Assembly: GCF_900120125.1 (NCBI RefSeq)
Contig: NZ_LT635546.1
Span: 113,228-177,227 of the forward strand
DNA: 64,000 nucleotides
DNA from: Gemella massiliensis
Lineage (GTDB): Bacteria; Bacillota; Bacilli; Staphylococcales; Gemellaceae
Direction of reading: 5' to 3'
The position numbers and the translations under genes were made by a program. Positions 8,347-17,300 of this stretch are shown in pieces (within the stretch, counting starts at the first letter, position 1; every line of letters begins with the position of its first letter). The notes under the pieces are model-generated. The model worked only from the letters and a program-made list of their open reading frames with translations. It ran no database searches and was not told the DNA's origin.

Positions 8347-9234
8347 TTGAAAAAATTATTTGCACTTTTATTAGGTTTTGCAGGTGTATTCGTATTGTCA
8401 GGGTGTTCTCCACAAGATAGAAGTGGTACGTTTTATGATACATTTGTCAAACCTATGGACATAGCCTTAAGCAAAATTCATGAATATACCGGAAGTTGGG
8501 GCTGGTCAATCGTAATTATTACTCTTATTATAAGATTATTAGTATTACCATTTATGTTAAATAATTACAAAATACAAAATAAAGCACGTAAAGGGCAAGA
8601 GTTGGCACGCCCTGAATTAGAAGTTATTCAAGCAAAACAAAAAGCTGCACGTGAAAAAGAAGCTCGTGCAATTTCTAATGAAGAAAAAATGCAAGCTCGC
8701 AGCGAATTGATGGAAATTCAAAAAGAACAGTTTGCCATTATGAAAAAATATGGAGCAAATCCAATGAGTTTAGGTGGATGTTTACCATTATTCATTCCTC
8801 TTCCATTCTTAACGGCGTTGTTTTATACATTATCTAATCCGTTGTATTCAGCAGGAATTATTGATTCAACATTTTTGGGTATTTTCAATCTTGGGACACG
8901 TTCATACACATTACCTGTAATTGCGTTTATTGTTTACGCTATTCAAACACGCTTATCAATGAAGATGATGCCACAGGTTACTCAACCCGGTCAAGAACAA
9001 ATGCAACAACAGATGAAACTTATGCAATGGTTAAGCCCGGTAATGATTACAATATTCTCATTCTGGGTAGCCGGAGCGGTTGCGGTGTACTATATTGTGG
9101 GGGGACTATTTTTAATATTCCAAACTTATGTAGGACATGCACTATATCCACCATATGTTCCGGAAAAACAAAAGAAACAAACTTTTGATCCTAATAAGGT
9201 GACTTTAGTTTCTAATAAGAAAAAACGTAAATAA
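8347..9234 (+). CDS. yidC: Membrane protein insertase YidC/OxaA (lipoprotein)
   Basis: A 295-residue YidC/Oxa1/SpoIIIJ insertase that helps fold and insert membrane proteins with or without SecYEG. The start is TTG with AAGGAGA 6 bases upstream. A lipobox (VLSGC) makes Cys20 the lipidated residue. The core has the family's five spans: WGWSIVIITLIIRLLVLPF carries the conserved groove arginine, and NPMSLGGCLPLFIPLPFLTALF follows a charged cytoplasmic hairpin. The tail is basic (KKKRK), as expected for ribosome contact. It stands alone here, not in the rnpA-yidC-jag block, so it may be one of two copies in the genome. Confidence 0.95.
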   Translation: MKKLFALLLGFAGVFVLSGCSPQDRSGTFYDTFVKPMDIALSKIHEYTGSWGWSIVIITLIIRLLVLPFMLNNYKIQNKARKGQELARPELEVIQAKQKAAREKEARAISNEEKMQARSELMEIQKEQFAIMKKYGANPMSLGGCLPLFIPLPFLTALFYTLSNPLYSAGIIDSTFLGIFNLGTRSYTLPVIAFIVYAIQTRLSMKMMPQVTQPGQEQMQQQMKLMQWLSPVMITIFSFWVAGAVAVYYIVGGLFLIFQTYVGHALYPPYVPEKQKKQTFDPNKVTLVSNKKKRK

Positions 9235-9244
9235 AATAGAATAG

Positions 9245-9278
9245 AAAGGTTTAGTAGTAATGCTGCTGAACCTTTTTT
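9245..9278 (+). terminator. yidC terminator
   Basis: A 13-bp stem AAAGGTTTAGTAG/CTGCTGAACCTTT with two wobble pairs, followed by TTTT. Confidence 0.85.
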
Positions 9279-9474
9279 AAATCTTGATATTAATTCTAAA
9301 TTGTAAAAATTATAGAGATAAAATAATAAAGAATGTAGTAAAATTTTGCTTTATGAATTTTTAACTTTACAATTTAGGACTTTAATAAAGTTTTGCATTA
9401 TCATTTTATATTTTGTACATTTGTAAATGATGTGAGACAAAAAAAGTAAAAAATAAATACCGGATATAATAGAA

Positions 9475-9676
9475 TTACATAGAAGCTAGCTTCTATGTAA
9501 ACCGTATGAAGCCCCCGACGTAAATTACATTATTTGATTAGATTTGCCAGCTTTAATTCCTTAGAGAACATTTCAGATTTCTAAAACTTATTTGTCAAGG
9601 ATTTGAAAAAGGCGTAGCCCTTGTCCTTGACAAATAAGTTGTGAAATCTATTATCTAACAAGGAATTAAAGCCGGC
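9475..9676. repeat. 26-bp palindrome and long imperfect hairpin inside the IS
   Basis: A perfect palindrome lies at 9475-9500 (TTACATAGAAGCT and its mirror). From 9550 to 9672 the DNA folds into a long interrupted stem: 9550-9562 with 9660-9672, about 9574-9580 with 9642-9648, and 9586-9601 with 9624-9639, each near perfect. This lies at the 3' side of the transposase gene and overlaps its last codons. Confidence 0.75.
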
Positions 9677-10649
9677 ATATTTTTATAGACTCTTTCCGTA
9701 ACTCTTTTCTTTTTTCAACAGGAGAAAGCCAATTTAAAGTCTGCATAGGAAGACGGTTAGAGCGATATAGATACTTTTTCATCTGAGATATAAGATCATC
9801 ATACGAAAAGAAAGATAAACGCCTGTAAAAACGTTCATTATCATTTCTATGACTACGTTCAACCTTACCGTTATGTCTAGGAGTTCTAGGTCTAATAAGT
9901 TGATGTTTAATGCCAAGATTATTACACAATACATCAAAAGGGTGTATTCGTTTAGTATCTTTAAAATGTGTAAATTCAAAACCATTATCAGTTTGAATTA
10001 TCTTGGGTTTATACCCAAAATAATCAATAGCCATTTTAACAAATTGAACAGTAGAGTATGATGATTGTTCTTTAAAAGGGAAAATAAATCTTTCCCTAGT
10101 AGCTTCATCAATGATAGTATATTGATAAAATTTATCAGGAATTTCTCCTACATAACAACGTTTAGGAACATATTTCACATCAAGTTGCCATTTTTTACCA
10201 ATTTCAGTAGGTGTATTATAGGGTTTAGGTTTATAAGGAATTACTTTTTTCTTAGTATCTTTATAAAAGCCTAATTTTCTAAGCACTCTAAATAAAGAAC
10301 AAGGATGTCTTTTATAACCTTTGTTGAATTTAAGTTTAGCATATAATTCAATCATAGAAATATTAGGATTACGTTTAATAAGATTTTTAATCCAAGACAA
10401 TTCTTCAACTGTATGGGCGTTAGGGTGAATGGAATGAGGTCTATGAGACTTATCTATAAGAGACTCTTTAGTACCGTCATATTTTTTATTCCAACGCAAA
10501 AGAGAGGCTTTTGATATTTTATAGCGCCTACAAACAAAACGAATAGAGTTACCGTTTCTATAAGTTTTAACTGCAGCTATTCTTGTTTGTAAAGTATGAG
10601 GTATATATCGTTGTGTTTTTTCTATATTTTCTGTTATAATAGTTTTCAT
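9666..10649 (-). CDS. IS481-family DDE transposase
   Basis: A 327-residue DDE transposase. An N-terminal helix-turn-helix pair (FVCRRYKISKASLLRWNKK, then a second HTH ending in FRVLRKLGF) precedes an integrase core. The core has the catalytic residues in WQLDVKYV (D), IIQTDNGFEF (D) and HNGKVERSH (E). The start at 10649 is preferred over 10688 because AAAAGGAA lies about 11 bases before it. No frameshift or stop is present, so the enzyme is probably active. Confidence 0.9.
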   Translation of the reverse strand: MKTIITENIEKTQRYIPHTLQTRIAAVKTYRNGNSIRFVCRRYKISKASLLRWNKKYDGTKESLIDKSHRPHSIHPNAHTVEELSWIKNLIKRNPNISMIELYAKLKFNKGYKRHPCSLFRVLRKLGFYKDTKKKVIPYKPKPYNTPTEIGKKWQLDVKYVPKRCYVGEIPDKFYQYTIIDEATRERFIFPFKEQSSYSTVQFVKMAIDYFGYKPKIIQTDNGFEFTHFKDTKRIHPFDVLCNNLGIKHQLIRPRTPRHNGKVERSHRNDNERFYRRLSFFSYDDLISQMKKYLYRSNRLPMQTLNWLSPVEKRKELRKESIKICRL

Positions 10650-10776
10650 AAGAGTAAATTCCTTTTTTTGATTTGTAGGTAACTTCATTATACAGGATTT
10701 ACTCTTCTTTTTTTTATTATATGTCTCACATCTATTGTAACACTACAAGTTTTGCATTATCATTTTATATTTTTTA

Positions 10777-10805
10777 TTGACTAGCAGGTATATCTGTGGT
10801 AGAAT
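10777..10805 (+). promoter_or_regulatory. Sigma-A promoter of rplU-prp-rpmA
   Basis: TTGACT (10777-10782) and TAGAAT (10800-10805) with a 17-base spacer, just right of the 27-bp repeat next to the insertion element. Confidence 0.8.
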
Positions 10806-10810
10806 TGTTA

Positions 10811-10915
10811 ATGTTGAGTAGCTCCTAAATAGCTACTACAACCGCACGTGTAAGGTAATTAAGTGAGAAATCCACCTTATATGGCGAGTCTTAGTAAAAA
10901 ATTTAAGGAGGTGCA
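10811..10915 (+). ncRNA. Ribosomal protein L21 leader
   Basis: The leader between promoter and rplU contains the features of the Firmicutes L21 leader family: a first hairpin GTAGCTCCTAAATAGCTAC, a central segment CAACCGCACGTGTAAGG, and a second pairing region around CCACCTTATATGGCGAGTC before the AAGGAGGTG site. It is expected to let L21 (or L27) repress its own operon. Confidence 0.8.
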
Positions 10916-10918
10916 GAT

Positions 10919-11227
10919 ATGTACGCAGTAATCGAAACAGGTGGAAAACAATTACGTGTTGAAGAAGGTCAAACTATTCTAGTTGAAAAATTAGCAGTAG
11001 AAGTTGATTCAACAGTAACTTTCGACAAAGTATTACTAGTAGGTGGGGAAAATGCTAAAATTGGTGCTCCATTAGTAGCGGGTGCAACGGTAACAGCTAA
11101 AGTTGTTTCTCAAGGTAAAGGTAAAAAAATAACAGTATTTAAATACAAACCTAAGAAAAACAATCACCGTAAATTAGGTCATCGTCAACCATTCACTAAA
11201 TTAGTAGTTGAAAAAATTAACGCTTAA
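10919..11227 (+). CDS. rplU: 50S ribosomal protein L21
   Basis: At 102 residues this is full length for bL21. It starts [18 protein letters not shown] and ends with the rRNA-binding [13 protein letters not shown] segment. The GGAGGTG site is 6 bases upstream. It is the first gene of the conserved rplU-prp-rpmA operon. Confidence 0.98.
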   Translation: MYAVIETGGKQLRVEEGQTILVEKLAVEVDSTVTFDKVLLVGGENAKIGAPLVAGATVTAKVVSQGKGKKITVFKYKPKKNNHRKLGHRQPFTKLVVEKINA

Positions 11228-11229
11228 TT

Positions 11230-11559
11230 ATGATTAAAGTCGAAATAACAAAAGGGGTTAATAACATAAAACAAATCATTGTTGATGGTCATGCAAATTT
11301 TGCTGAAGAAGGTTCAGATATTGTTTGTGCGGGTGTTTCAGCGATTATTTTTGGATTGATTAATTCGATTGATGAACTTGATGATGAGGTAGTGTTTGAT
11401 ATTTCAGTTAGTGAAGATGAAACAGGACATTTAACTTATCGTTCATTAAAATCTACAATGACGGAACAACTTCTTTTACAAGCGATGTTGGTATCGCTAA
11501 AAACAATTGAAGCAAATTATGCAGATTATATAACTATTGAAACAAGAGAGGTGAATTAG
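11230..11559 (+). CDS. prp: Ribosomal-processing cysteine protease Prp
   Basis: A 109-residue Prp (YsxB) protease. The catalytic His is in DGHANFA and the Cys in DIVCAGVSA, the two conserved positions of the family. It removes the N-terminal extension of L27 that is visible in the next gene. It lies 2 bases after rplU, has no strong ribosome binding site of its own and is probably translationally coupled. Confidence 0.95.
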   Translation: MIKVEITKGVNNIKQIIVDGHANFAEEGSDIVCAGVSAIIFGLINSIDELDDEVVFDISVSEDETGHLTYRSLKSTMTEQLLLQAMLVSLKTIEANYADYITIETREVN

Positions 11560-11561
11560 AG

Positions 11562-11846
11562 ATGATGTTAAAATTAAATTTACAATTCTTCGCATCTAAA
11601 AAAGGGGTAGGTTCTACTAAAAACGGACGTGATTCTGAATCTAAACGTTTAGGTGCAAAAAGAGCTGACGGTCAGTACGTAACTGCAGGTTCTATATTAT
11701 ACAGACAACGTGGTACAAAAATTTATCCTGGAACTAACGTAGGAAAAGGTGGAGATGATACACTATTTTCACTAGTTGACGGAGTTGTTCGTTTCGAAAG
11801 ATACGGACGTAGTCGTAAAAAAGTTTCAGTATATCCACAAGCATAA
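11562..11846 (+). CDS. rpmA: 50S ribosomal protein L27 precursor
   Basis: A 94-residue bL27. It carries the Firmicutes N-terminal extension [11 protein letters not shown], cut by Prp after the FF pair so that the mature protein starts at Ala and reaches the peptidyl-transferase centre. The family motif [17 protein letters not shown] follows. AGAGAGGTGAATTAGAG precedes two adjacent ATG codons; either could start. Confidence 0.98.
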   Translation: MMLKLNLQFFASKKGVGSTKNGRDSESKRLGAKRADGQYVTAGSILYRQRGTKIYPGTNVGKGGDDTLFSLVDGVVRFERYGRSRKKVSVYPQA

Positions 11847-11856
11847 TATATATGAA

Positions 11857-11902
11857 GAGAATTTTTATTTATGGTTAATCTTAAATAAAAGTTCTCTTTT
11901 TT
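11857..11902 (+). terminator. rplU operon terminator
   Basis: The stem GAGAATTTTTATTTA (11857-11871) pairs with TAAATAAAAGTTCTC (11882-11896), with one mismatch, followed by TTTTTTATTTTTT. Confidence 0.85.
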
Positions 11903-12103
11903 ATTTTTTCAATTTTTAGAATATATAAAATTTTTAATTTTTACTCAATATAGTCTTTAATATTTCACAAAAATACATTATGAAAACACTTTATTTATGT
12001 AATAATATTTTAATACTTTTATTAGTTGTATTTTTAATTTATATATGTTAAACTCTATTTGTGCATTTGACAGTGTACAGATATATTTTCAGGAGGAAAA
12101 AAA

Positions 12104-13738
12104 GTGTCAACATTAGGACAAGAAATTTTATTTTCTTTTTTAGGTGGACTGGGTTTATTTTTATTTAGTATTAAATATATGGGAGATGGTCTACAACTAA
12201 TAGCAGGGGACAAGATGCGTTATGTGTTAGATAAATATACTTCTAAACCATTGATGGCATTATTCGCCGGGGTGTTAGTTACAGTTCTTATTCAGTCAAG
12301 TACCGGAACAATCGTTATTACGGTTAGTTTGGTAGGTGCCGGTTTATTAAAGACAAAACAGGCAATTGCAATTGTAATGGGATCTAATATCGGTACAACA
12401 TTAACATCATTCATTATAGGTTTTAATGTATCGCATTATTCATTACCGCTTATATTTTTGGGAGCAGCATTTTTATTTTTTACAAGAGCAAAACTCATTA
12501 ATAATATAGGGCGTGTAATTTTCGGTTTTGGTGGAATATTCTATGCTTTAAAAATGATGTCAACGGCCATGGGACCACTAAAAACTATGGATTGGTTTCA
12601 AACGATTTTAACACATATTGATGATAGTGCTTGGGTAGGTGTCGGAGTTGGTACATTGTTAACGGTAATGATTCAATCTTCTGCTGCAACTATCGCTATC
12701 CTCCAAAATTTATATGCCGAACATGCACTTAATTTACATGGTGCTATCCCCGTTATTTTTGGTGATAATATAGGGACTGCAATAACAACGGCAGCGTTGG
12801 CTATTGTTGGAACTAATATTGCAGCGAAACGTGTAGCAATTTCACATATTATGTTTAATGTAATAGGGACGGTAATATGTTTAATACTTTTAGAGCCGTA
12901 TATTATGTTTATTGGGTATATGGAAAATCTGCTGGGGTTAGAACCGAAAATGGCAATAGCTTTTGGGCATGGTACATTTAATATATTTAATACCGTTTTA
13001 CAATTCCCATTCATTTGGCTATTGGTTAAAATTATTACTAAAGCTATTCCCGGTGAAGATGAACAAATTAAATATACTACACAATATCTTGATAAGTCGT
13101 TAATAACAAGTGCACCGGCAGTAGCACTTGGTCAAGTGGAAAAAGAATTTGTGGAAATGTTAAAACTATCTAAAAAAAGCTTAAAAAATTCGGTTGAATA
13201 TTTTATGACACGAGAAGAGCAGTTCAATGAAAAAGCTGAAACATTAGAAGAAGCTATTAATAATTTTGATGAGGAAATGACAGACTACTTAACTTTATTA
13301 TTTAGAGAAAAACTAAGTCCAAAAGAGGGGTTACACGCGTCAGTTCTTCTAGATGGGACACGTGATATTGAACGTGTTGGCGATCACGCTAGAGATATAG
13401 TAGGATCTGTAAACTATCAAATTAAAAAGAAATTAAAATTCTCAGATGATGCGAAAGCAGAAGTTCAAGAAATGTTTGAATTATCAAACGGTATAATTGA
13501 AAAAACAATTAAATCATTAGAAGAAAAAAACATTGCAATTGCCGGTGCGGCACTGGCTGCTTGTGGAAATATTTATGAACTTGAGAAAAAAGCTCGTAAA
13601 AAGCATACACAGCGTATGAAAGACGGTGAATGCGAAATTCCGGCAGGAGTTGTATATATGGATTTAATTCAGCATTTTACAAGAATTTGTGAACACTCTA
13701 GAAATATTTTGGAAAAAGAAATTCAAGGAAATATTTAG
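12104..13738 (+). CDS. Na/Pi cotransporter family protein with PhoU-like tail
   Basis: 544 residues. The N-terminal 310 hold two inverted Na/Pi-cotransporter repeats with the QSSTGT and QSSAAT motifs (VLIQSSTGTIVITVSLV and MIQSSAATIAILQ) and GSNIGTT/GDNIGTA ion-site segments. From about 350 to 530 a helical PhoU-like domain follows (RDIERVGDHARDI, then FTRICEHSRNI). It probably imports phosphate with sodium, and the PhoU-like part would sense or gate. It starts at GTG 12104 after AGGAGG. Confidence 0.9.
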   Translation: MSTLGQEILFSFLGGLGLFLFSIKYMGDGLQLIAGDKMRYVLDKYTSKPLMALFAGVLVTVLIQSSTGTIVITVSLVGAGLLKTKQAIAIVMGSNIGTTLTSFIIGFNVSHYSLPLIFLGAAFLFFTRAKLINNIGRVIFGFGGIFYALKMMSTAMGPLKTMDWFQTILTHIDDSAWVGVGVGTLLTVMIQSSAATIAILQNLYAEHALNLHGAIPVIFGDNIGTAITTAALAIVGTNIAAKRVAISHIMFNVIGTVICLILLEPYIMFIGYMENLLGLEPKMAIAFGHGTFNIFNTVLQFPFIWLLVKIITKAIPGEDEQIKYTTQYLDKSLITSAPAVALGQVEKEFVEMLKLSKKSLKNSVEYFMTREEQFNEKAETLEEAINNFDEEMTDYLTLLFREKLSPKEGLHASVLLDGTRDIERVGDHARDIVGSVNYQIKKKLKFSDDAKAEVQEMFELSNGIIEKTIKSLEEKNIAIAGAALAACGNIYELEKKARKKHTQRMKDGECEIPAGVVYMDLIQHFTRICEHSRNILEKEIQGNI

Positions 13739-13740
13739 AT

Positions 13741-13836
13741 ATGACTAATAAACAAAAGATGTATTTTATATTATTTGTAATAATATTATTAATAGTATTA
13801 GTTTTATATAAATTATATCAAATTCAAATAAGTTAA
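13741..13836 (+). CDS. 31-residue membrane micropeptide
   Basis: ATG 13741 begins 2 bases after the phosphate transporter stop and reads MTNKQK, a hydrophobic span of about 17 residues (FILFVIILLIVLVLY), and a short tail. AAGGAAAT inside the end of the upstream gene could serve as ribosome binding site. It is followed directly by a terminator, so it is the last cistron of the transcript. Conservation is unknown; it may be a transporter accessory peptide. Confidence 0.45.
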   Translation: MTNKQKMYFILFVIILLIVLVLYKLYQIQIS

Positions 13837-13849
13837 AGTAAGAATAACT

Positions 13850-13884
13850 AAAAAACGAAAGTGAAATTCCACTTTCGTTTTTTA
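13850..13884 (+). terminator. Terminator after the Na/Pi operon
   Basis: AAAAAACGAAAGTG pairs with CACTTTCGTTTTTT around AAATTC. It is symmetric enough to work in both directions. Confidence 0.85.
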
Positions 13885-14331
13885 ATTATTAATAACTTAA
13901 TTCAGGTGAAAAGATAAAGTACAGGATAAAAATACTTGCTATATGAAAAAAGAGAACTATATATAATAAAAATTATTCTTTTTTTGGTAAAAAAATATGG
14001 AGGCACAAGTCCCATGTTATTATGAGTATTTTCTCTAAGTGTAAATAAAATAGTATTTAATTTATGTAAAAATAATTCAATAACCATAACAAAAGGTTTT
14101 TATAAACAGTATAACTGTGTTCAAACACAAAATCAGTTTAATTAAATGGATATAAAAATAGGATTTATTTTACAATAAAACTACAGTATGTTACAATATA
14201 TTTTGGGGTAGGTTGTTAGTTTGCATTGCTAATATGAGTGTGTTTGTCTTGTCAGGTATGTTATAATATATATCATATTTAAGGTGTAAAATAAATCCTA
14301 CTTAAAAATACAAAGAAAGGAAGTATTATTC
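13885..14331 (+). promoter_or_regulatory. Long promoter region of the first collagen adhesin
   Basis: No gene is seen here apart from an unconvincing minus-strand frame. A perfect 16-bp inverted repeat, TAGGATTTATTTTACA (14159-14174) and TGTAAAATAAATCCTA (14285-14300), brackets 110 bases. Inside are two extended -10-like elements about 70 bases apart, TGTTACAAT (14189-14197) and TGTTATAAT (14259-14267). AGAAAGGAAG precedes the ATG. The layout recurs in a decayed form before the second adhesin. Confidence 0.55.
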
Positions 14332-17300
14332 ATGAAAAAGAAGATTTTTATATGGATAACGACTGTGCTTTTAATATGTAGCACAATATTGACTACAGTT
14401 ATAAGCTCAAATACAAATATTGCTAGGGCAGAAGGTGGAAAACAGGGAGAGAATTTAACTACAAGTACAAAAGTACAAAAAAATGCAGTTAAAAAAGAAA
14501 CTCAAGGCAAGAATACCGAAGCTACAGAAAAAAAAGTTAGCGATAAAGTTGATAATACAGCAAAAACAAATAAAAAAGCTGACAATACTGCGGACTTAGG
14601 TGTTAGTGCTAAAGGGACTACAAATATTGTATCAGAGAAAAGAGGTGAAACCGAAAATATCTCTGATAATATAATAAAATCTCTGGCAAGAAATGCTGCA
14701 ATACATAATGATGTAATTACTAAAATGTATATTAAAAGTTATGATGGAGGGACAATACCTAATAATACGGTCGAAATGTGGAGAACATTTAGGGTATATG
14801 CGGAGTTTTCTCTTCCTAATAATAAAGTGAAGAAAGATGATACAACCACAATAAAATTACCTGAACAACTAACATTTGGCGGGAGCGCAATAAAATTTGA
14901 AGTAAAAGATGCTGATGGTAATTTAGTAGCAAATGCTGTAATAGATCCTAATACTAAAACTATTACTTTAACATATACGGATTATCCAGAAAAACACTCA
15001 GATGTAAAAGGGGAACTATTCTTCTACGCAAGGGTTGATGAAACTAGGGTTAAAGAAGAAAAAAATATTGATCTTAAATTCACTATAAGTAATGATGTAA
15101 CAATTTCTGCAGGAACATTACATTATAAAGGTCCTAACCCAAAATATCATTCTATAATAGAAAAAGTTGGTTGGCAAGATAAAGATAATAAGAGTCTTTT
15201 TCATTATAGTATAGCCATTAATGAAAGTGAAGAAGATTTGAAGGGGGTAAGGGTTCAAGATAGACTGGATGATAATACTTATGGTGTGAAAATGTTACAA
15301 GATACTGTTAGGATATACAAAGTTAAATGGTATTGGGACAATGGACATTGGAAACATAAAGATGATAAAGATGTTACTAATAATTATAAAGCTAAGATAA
15401 AATGGGATCCTGACCAAAAAGGTTTTTCTCTTGAATTAGGAGATATTGGGAAAGAGGGCTATTATATAAAATATGATATAAAAGCTGATTATACCCCATC
15501 AGATGGAGAAATATTTAAAAATAAAGCTACATTAAAATATAATGGAAAAATTAATACTGATGCAGAATTCACTTTAAACTATTTGGCAGCCGGAGGAAAA
15601 GCGGAAGGATATGTATACTCTATTAATTTACTTAAAAAAGATAAAGACGGAGGAAAAGCACTAAAAGGTGCCGAATTCCAAGTAACACGTGATGCAACCG
15701 GACAAGTAATAGGGAAGTTTACAACAGATGCTGACGGAAAAATATCAATTAAAGGATTGTTAAAAGATAACTATACTATAAAAGAAACTAAAGCACCGGA
15801 CGGTTATAAATTAGATCCGACAGAAATAAAAATCGGACCAAATGATTTCGGTAGTGATAAATCAGTAACTAAAGAAGTCCTTAACGAAAAAGCTAAAATA
15901 AAAATCTGTGGAACAAAAACATGGGACGACAACAATAACCAAGATGGGAAACGACCAAGTAAAATCAAAGTAAAACTACTAGCAGACGGAAAAGAAGTAG
16001 ATTCAAAAGAAGTAACGGAAAAAGATGGCTGGAAATACAGCTTTGATAACTTGGACAAATACAACAAAGACGGAAAAGAAATTAAATACACAGTAGATGA
16101 AGAAGTAGTAGAATTCTACGAAAAAACAGTAGACGGCTTTAATCTAACAAACAAACACGTTCCTGAAAAAACAAAAGTTGAAGGACTAAAAACATGGAAC
16201 GACAATAACAACCAAGATGGAAAACGACCAACAAAAATCAAAGTAAAACTACTAGCAGATGGAAAAGAAGTAGCTTCAAAAGAAGTGACAGAAAAAGACG
16301 GCTGGAAATATAGCTTTGATAACTTGGATAAATACAAAGACGGAAAAGAAATCAAATACACAATAGATGAAGAAGTAGTGGAATTCTACGAAAAAACAGT
16401 AGATGGCTTCAATCTAACAAACAAACACGTTCCTGAAAAAACAAAAGTTGAAGGACTAAAAACATGGAACGACAATAACAACCAAGATGGAAAACGACCA
16501 ACAAAAATCAAAGTAAAACTACTAGCAGATGGAAAAGAAGTAGCTTCAAAAGAAGTGACAGAAAAAGACGGCTGGAAATATAGCTTTGATAACTTGGATA
16601 AATACAAAGACGGAAAAGAAATCAAATACACAATAGATGAGGAAGTAGTAGCGGGATATACAAAAGAAATAAACGGGTACAACCTGAAAAATAATTACAC
16701 ACCGGAAATAGTAAATATAGCCGGAACAAAAACATGGGACGACAATAACAACCAAGATGGAAAACGTCCAAGCAAAATTAAAGTAATTCTAAACAAAACA
16801 GTGGATGGAAACACAAGTAAAGTTGCAGAAAAAGAAGTAACAAAAGACAACTGGAATTACGAATTTAAAAACTTACCAAAATATGAAAATGGGAAAGAAG
16901 TTAAATACACAATAGATGAAGAAGTAGTGGAATTTTACGAAAAAACAGTAGATGGTTTCAATCTAACAAACAAACACGTTCCTGAAAAAACAAAAGTTGA
17001 AGGACTAAAAACTTGGGATGATAATAATAACCAAGACGGAAAACGACCAACAAAAATCAAAGTAAAATTACTAGCAGACGGAAAAGAAGTAGCTTCAAAA
17101 GAAGTAGCGGAAAAAGATGGCTGGGAATACAGCTTTGATAACTTGGATAAATACAAAGACGGAAAAGAAATCAAATACACAATAGATGAAGAAGTAGTGG
17201 AATTTTACGAAAAAACAGTAGATGGTTTCAATCTAACAAACAAACACGTTCCTGAAAAAACAAAAGTTGAAGGACTAAAAACTTGGGATGATAATAATAA

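Larger units (their letters stand above)
9431..10730 (-). mobile_element. IS481-type insertion sequence
   Basis: The ends are TGTGAGACA (9431-9439) and its inverted copy TGTCTCACA (10722-10730), and the pair extends outward by GA/TC. It is about 1.3 kb with one transposase gene on the minus strand. No clean target duplication is seen immediately outside the ends. It sits between the yidC terminator and the rplU promoter, so no gene is broken. Confidence 0.75.
9388..10773. repeat. 27-bp direct repeat on both sides of the IS481-type element
   Basis: AAGTTTTGCATTATCATTTT and the next 7 bases (ATATTTT) occur identically at 9388-9414 and 10747-10773, outside the inverted ends of the insertion element by 16 bases on each side. 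The right copy abuts the -35 box of the rplU promoter. Confidence 0.85.

Noticed and set aside
13902..14087. 61-codon minus-strand frame upstream of the first adhesin
   Set aside because: No usable ribosome binding site, no recognisable motif and AT-driven composition. It lies in a long regulatory region.
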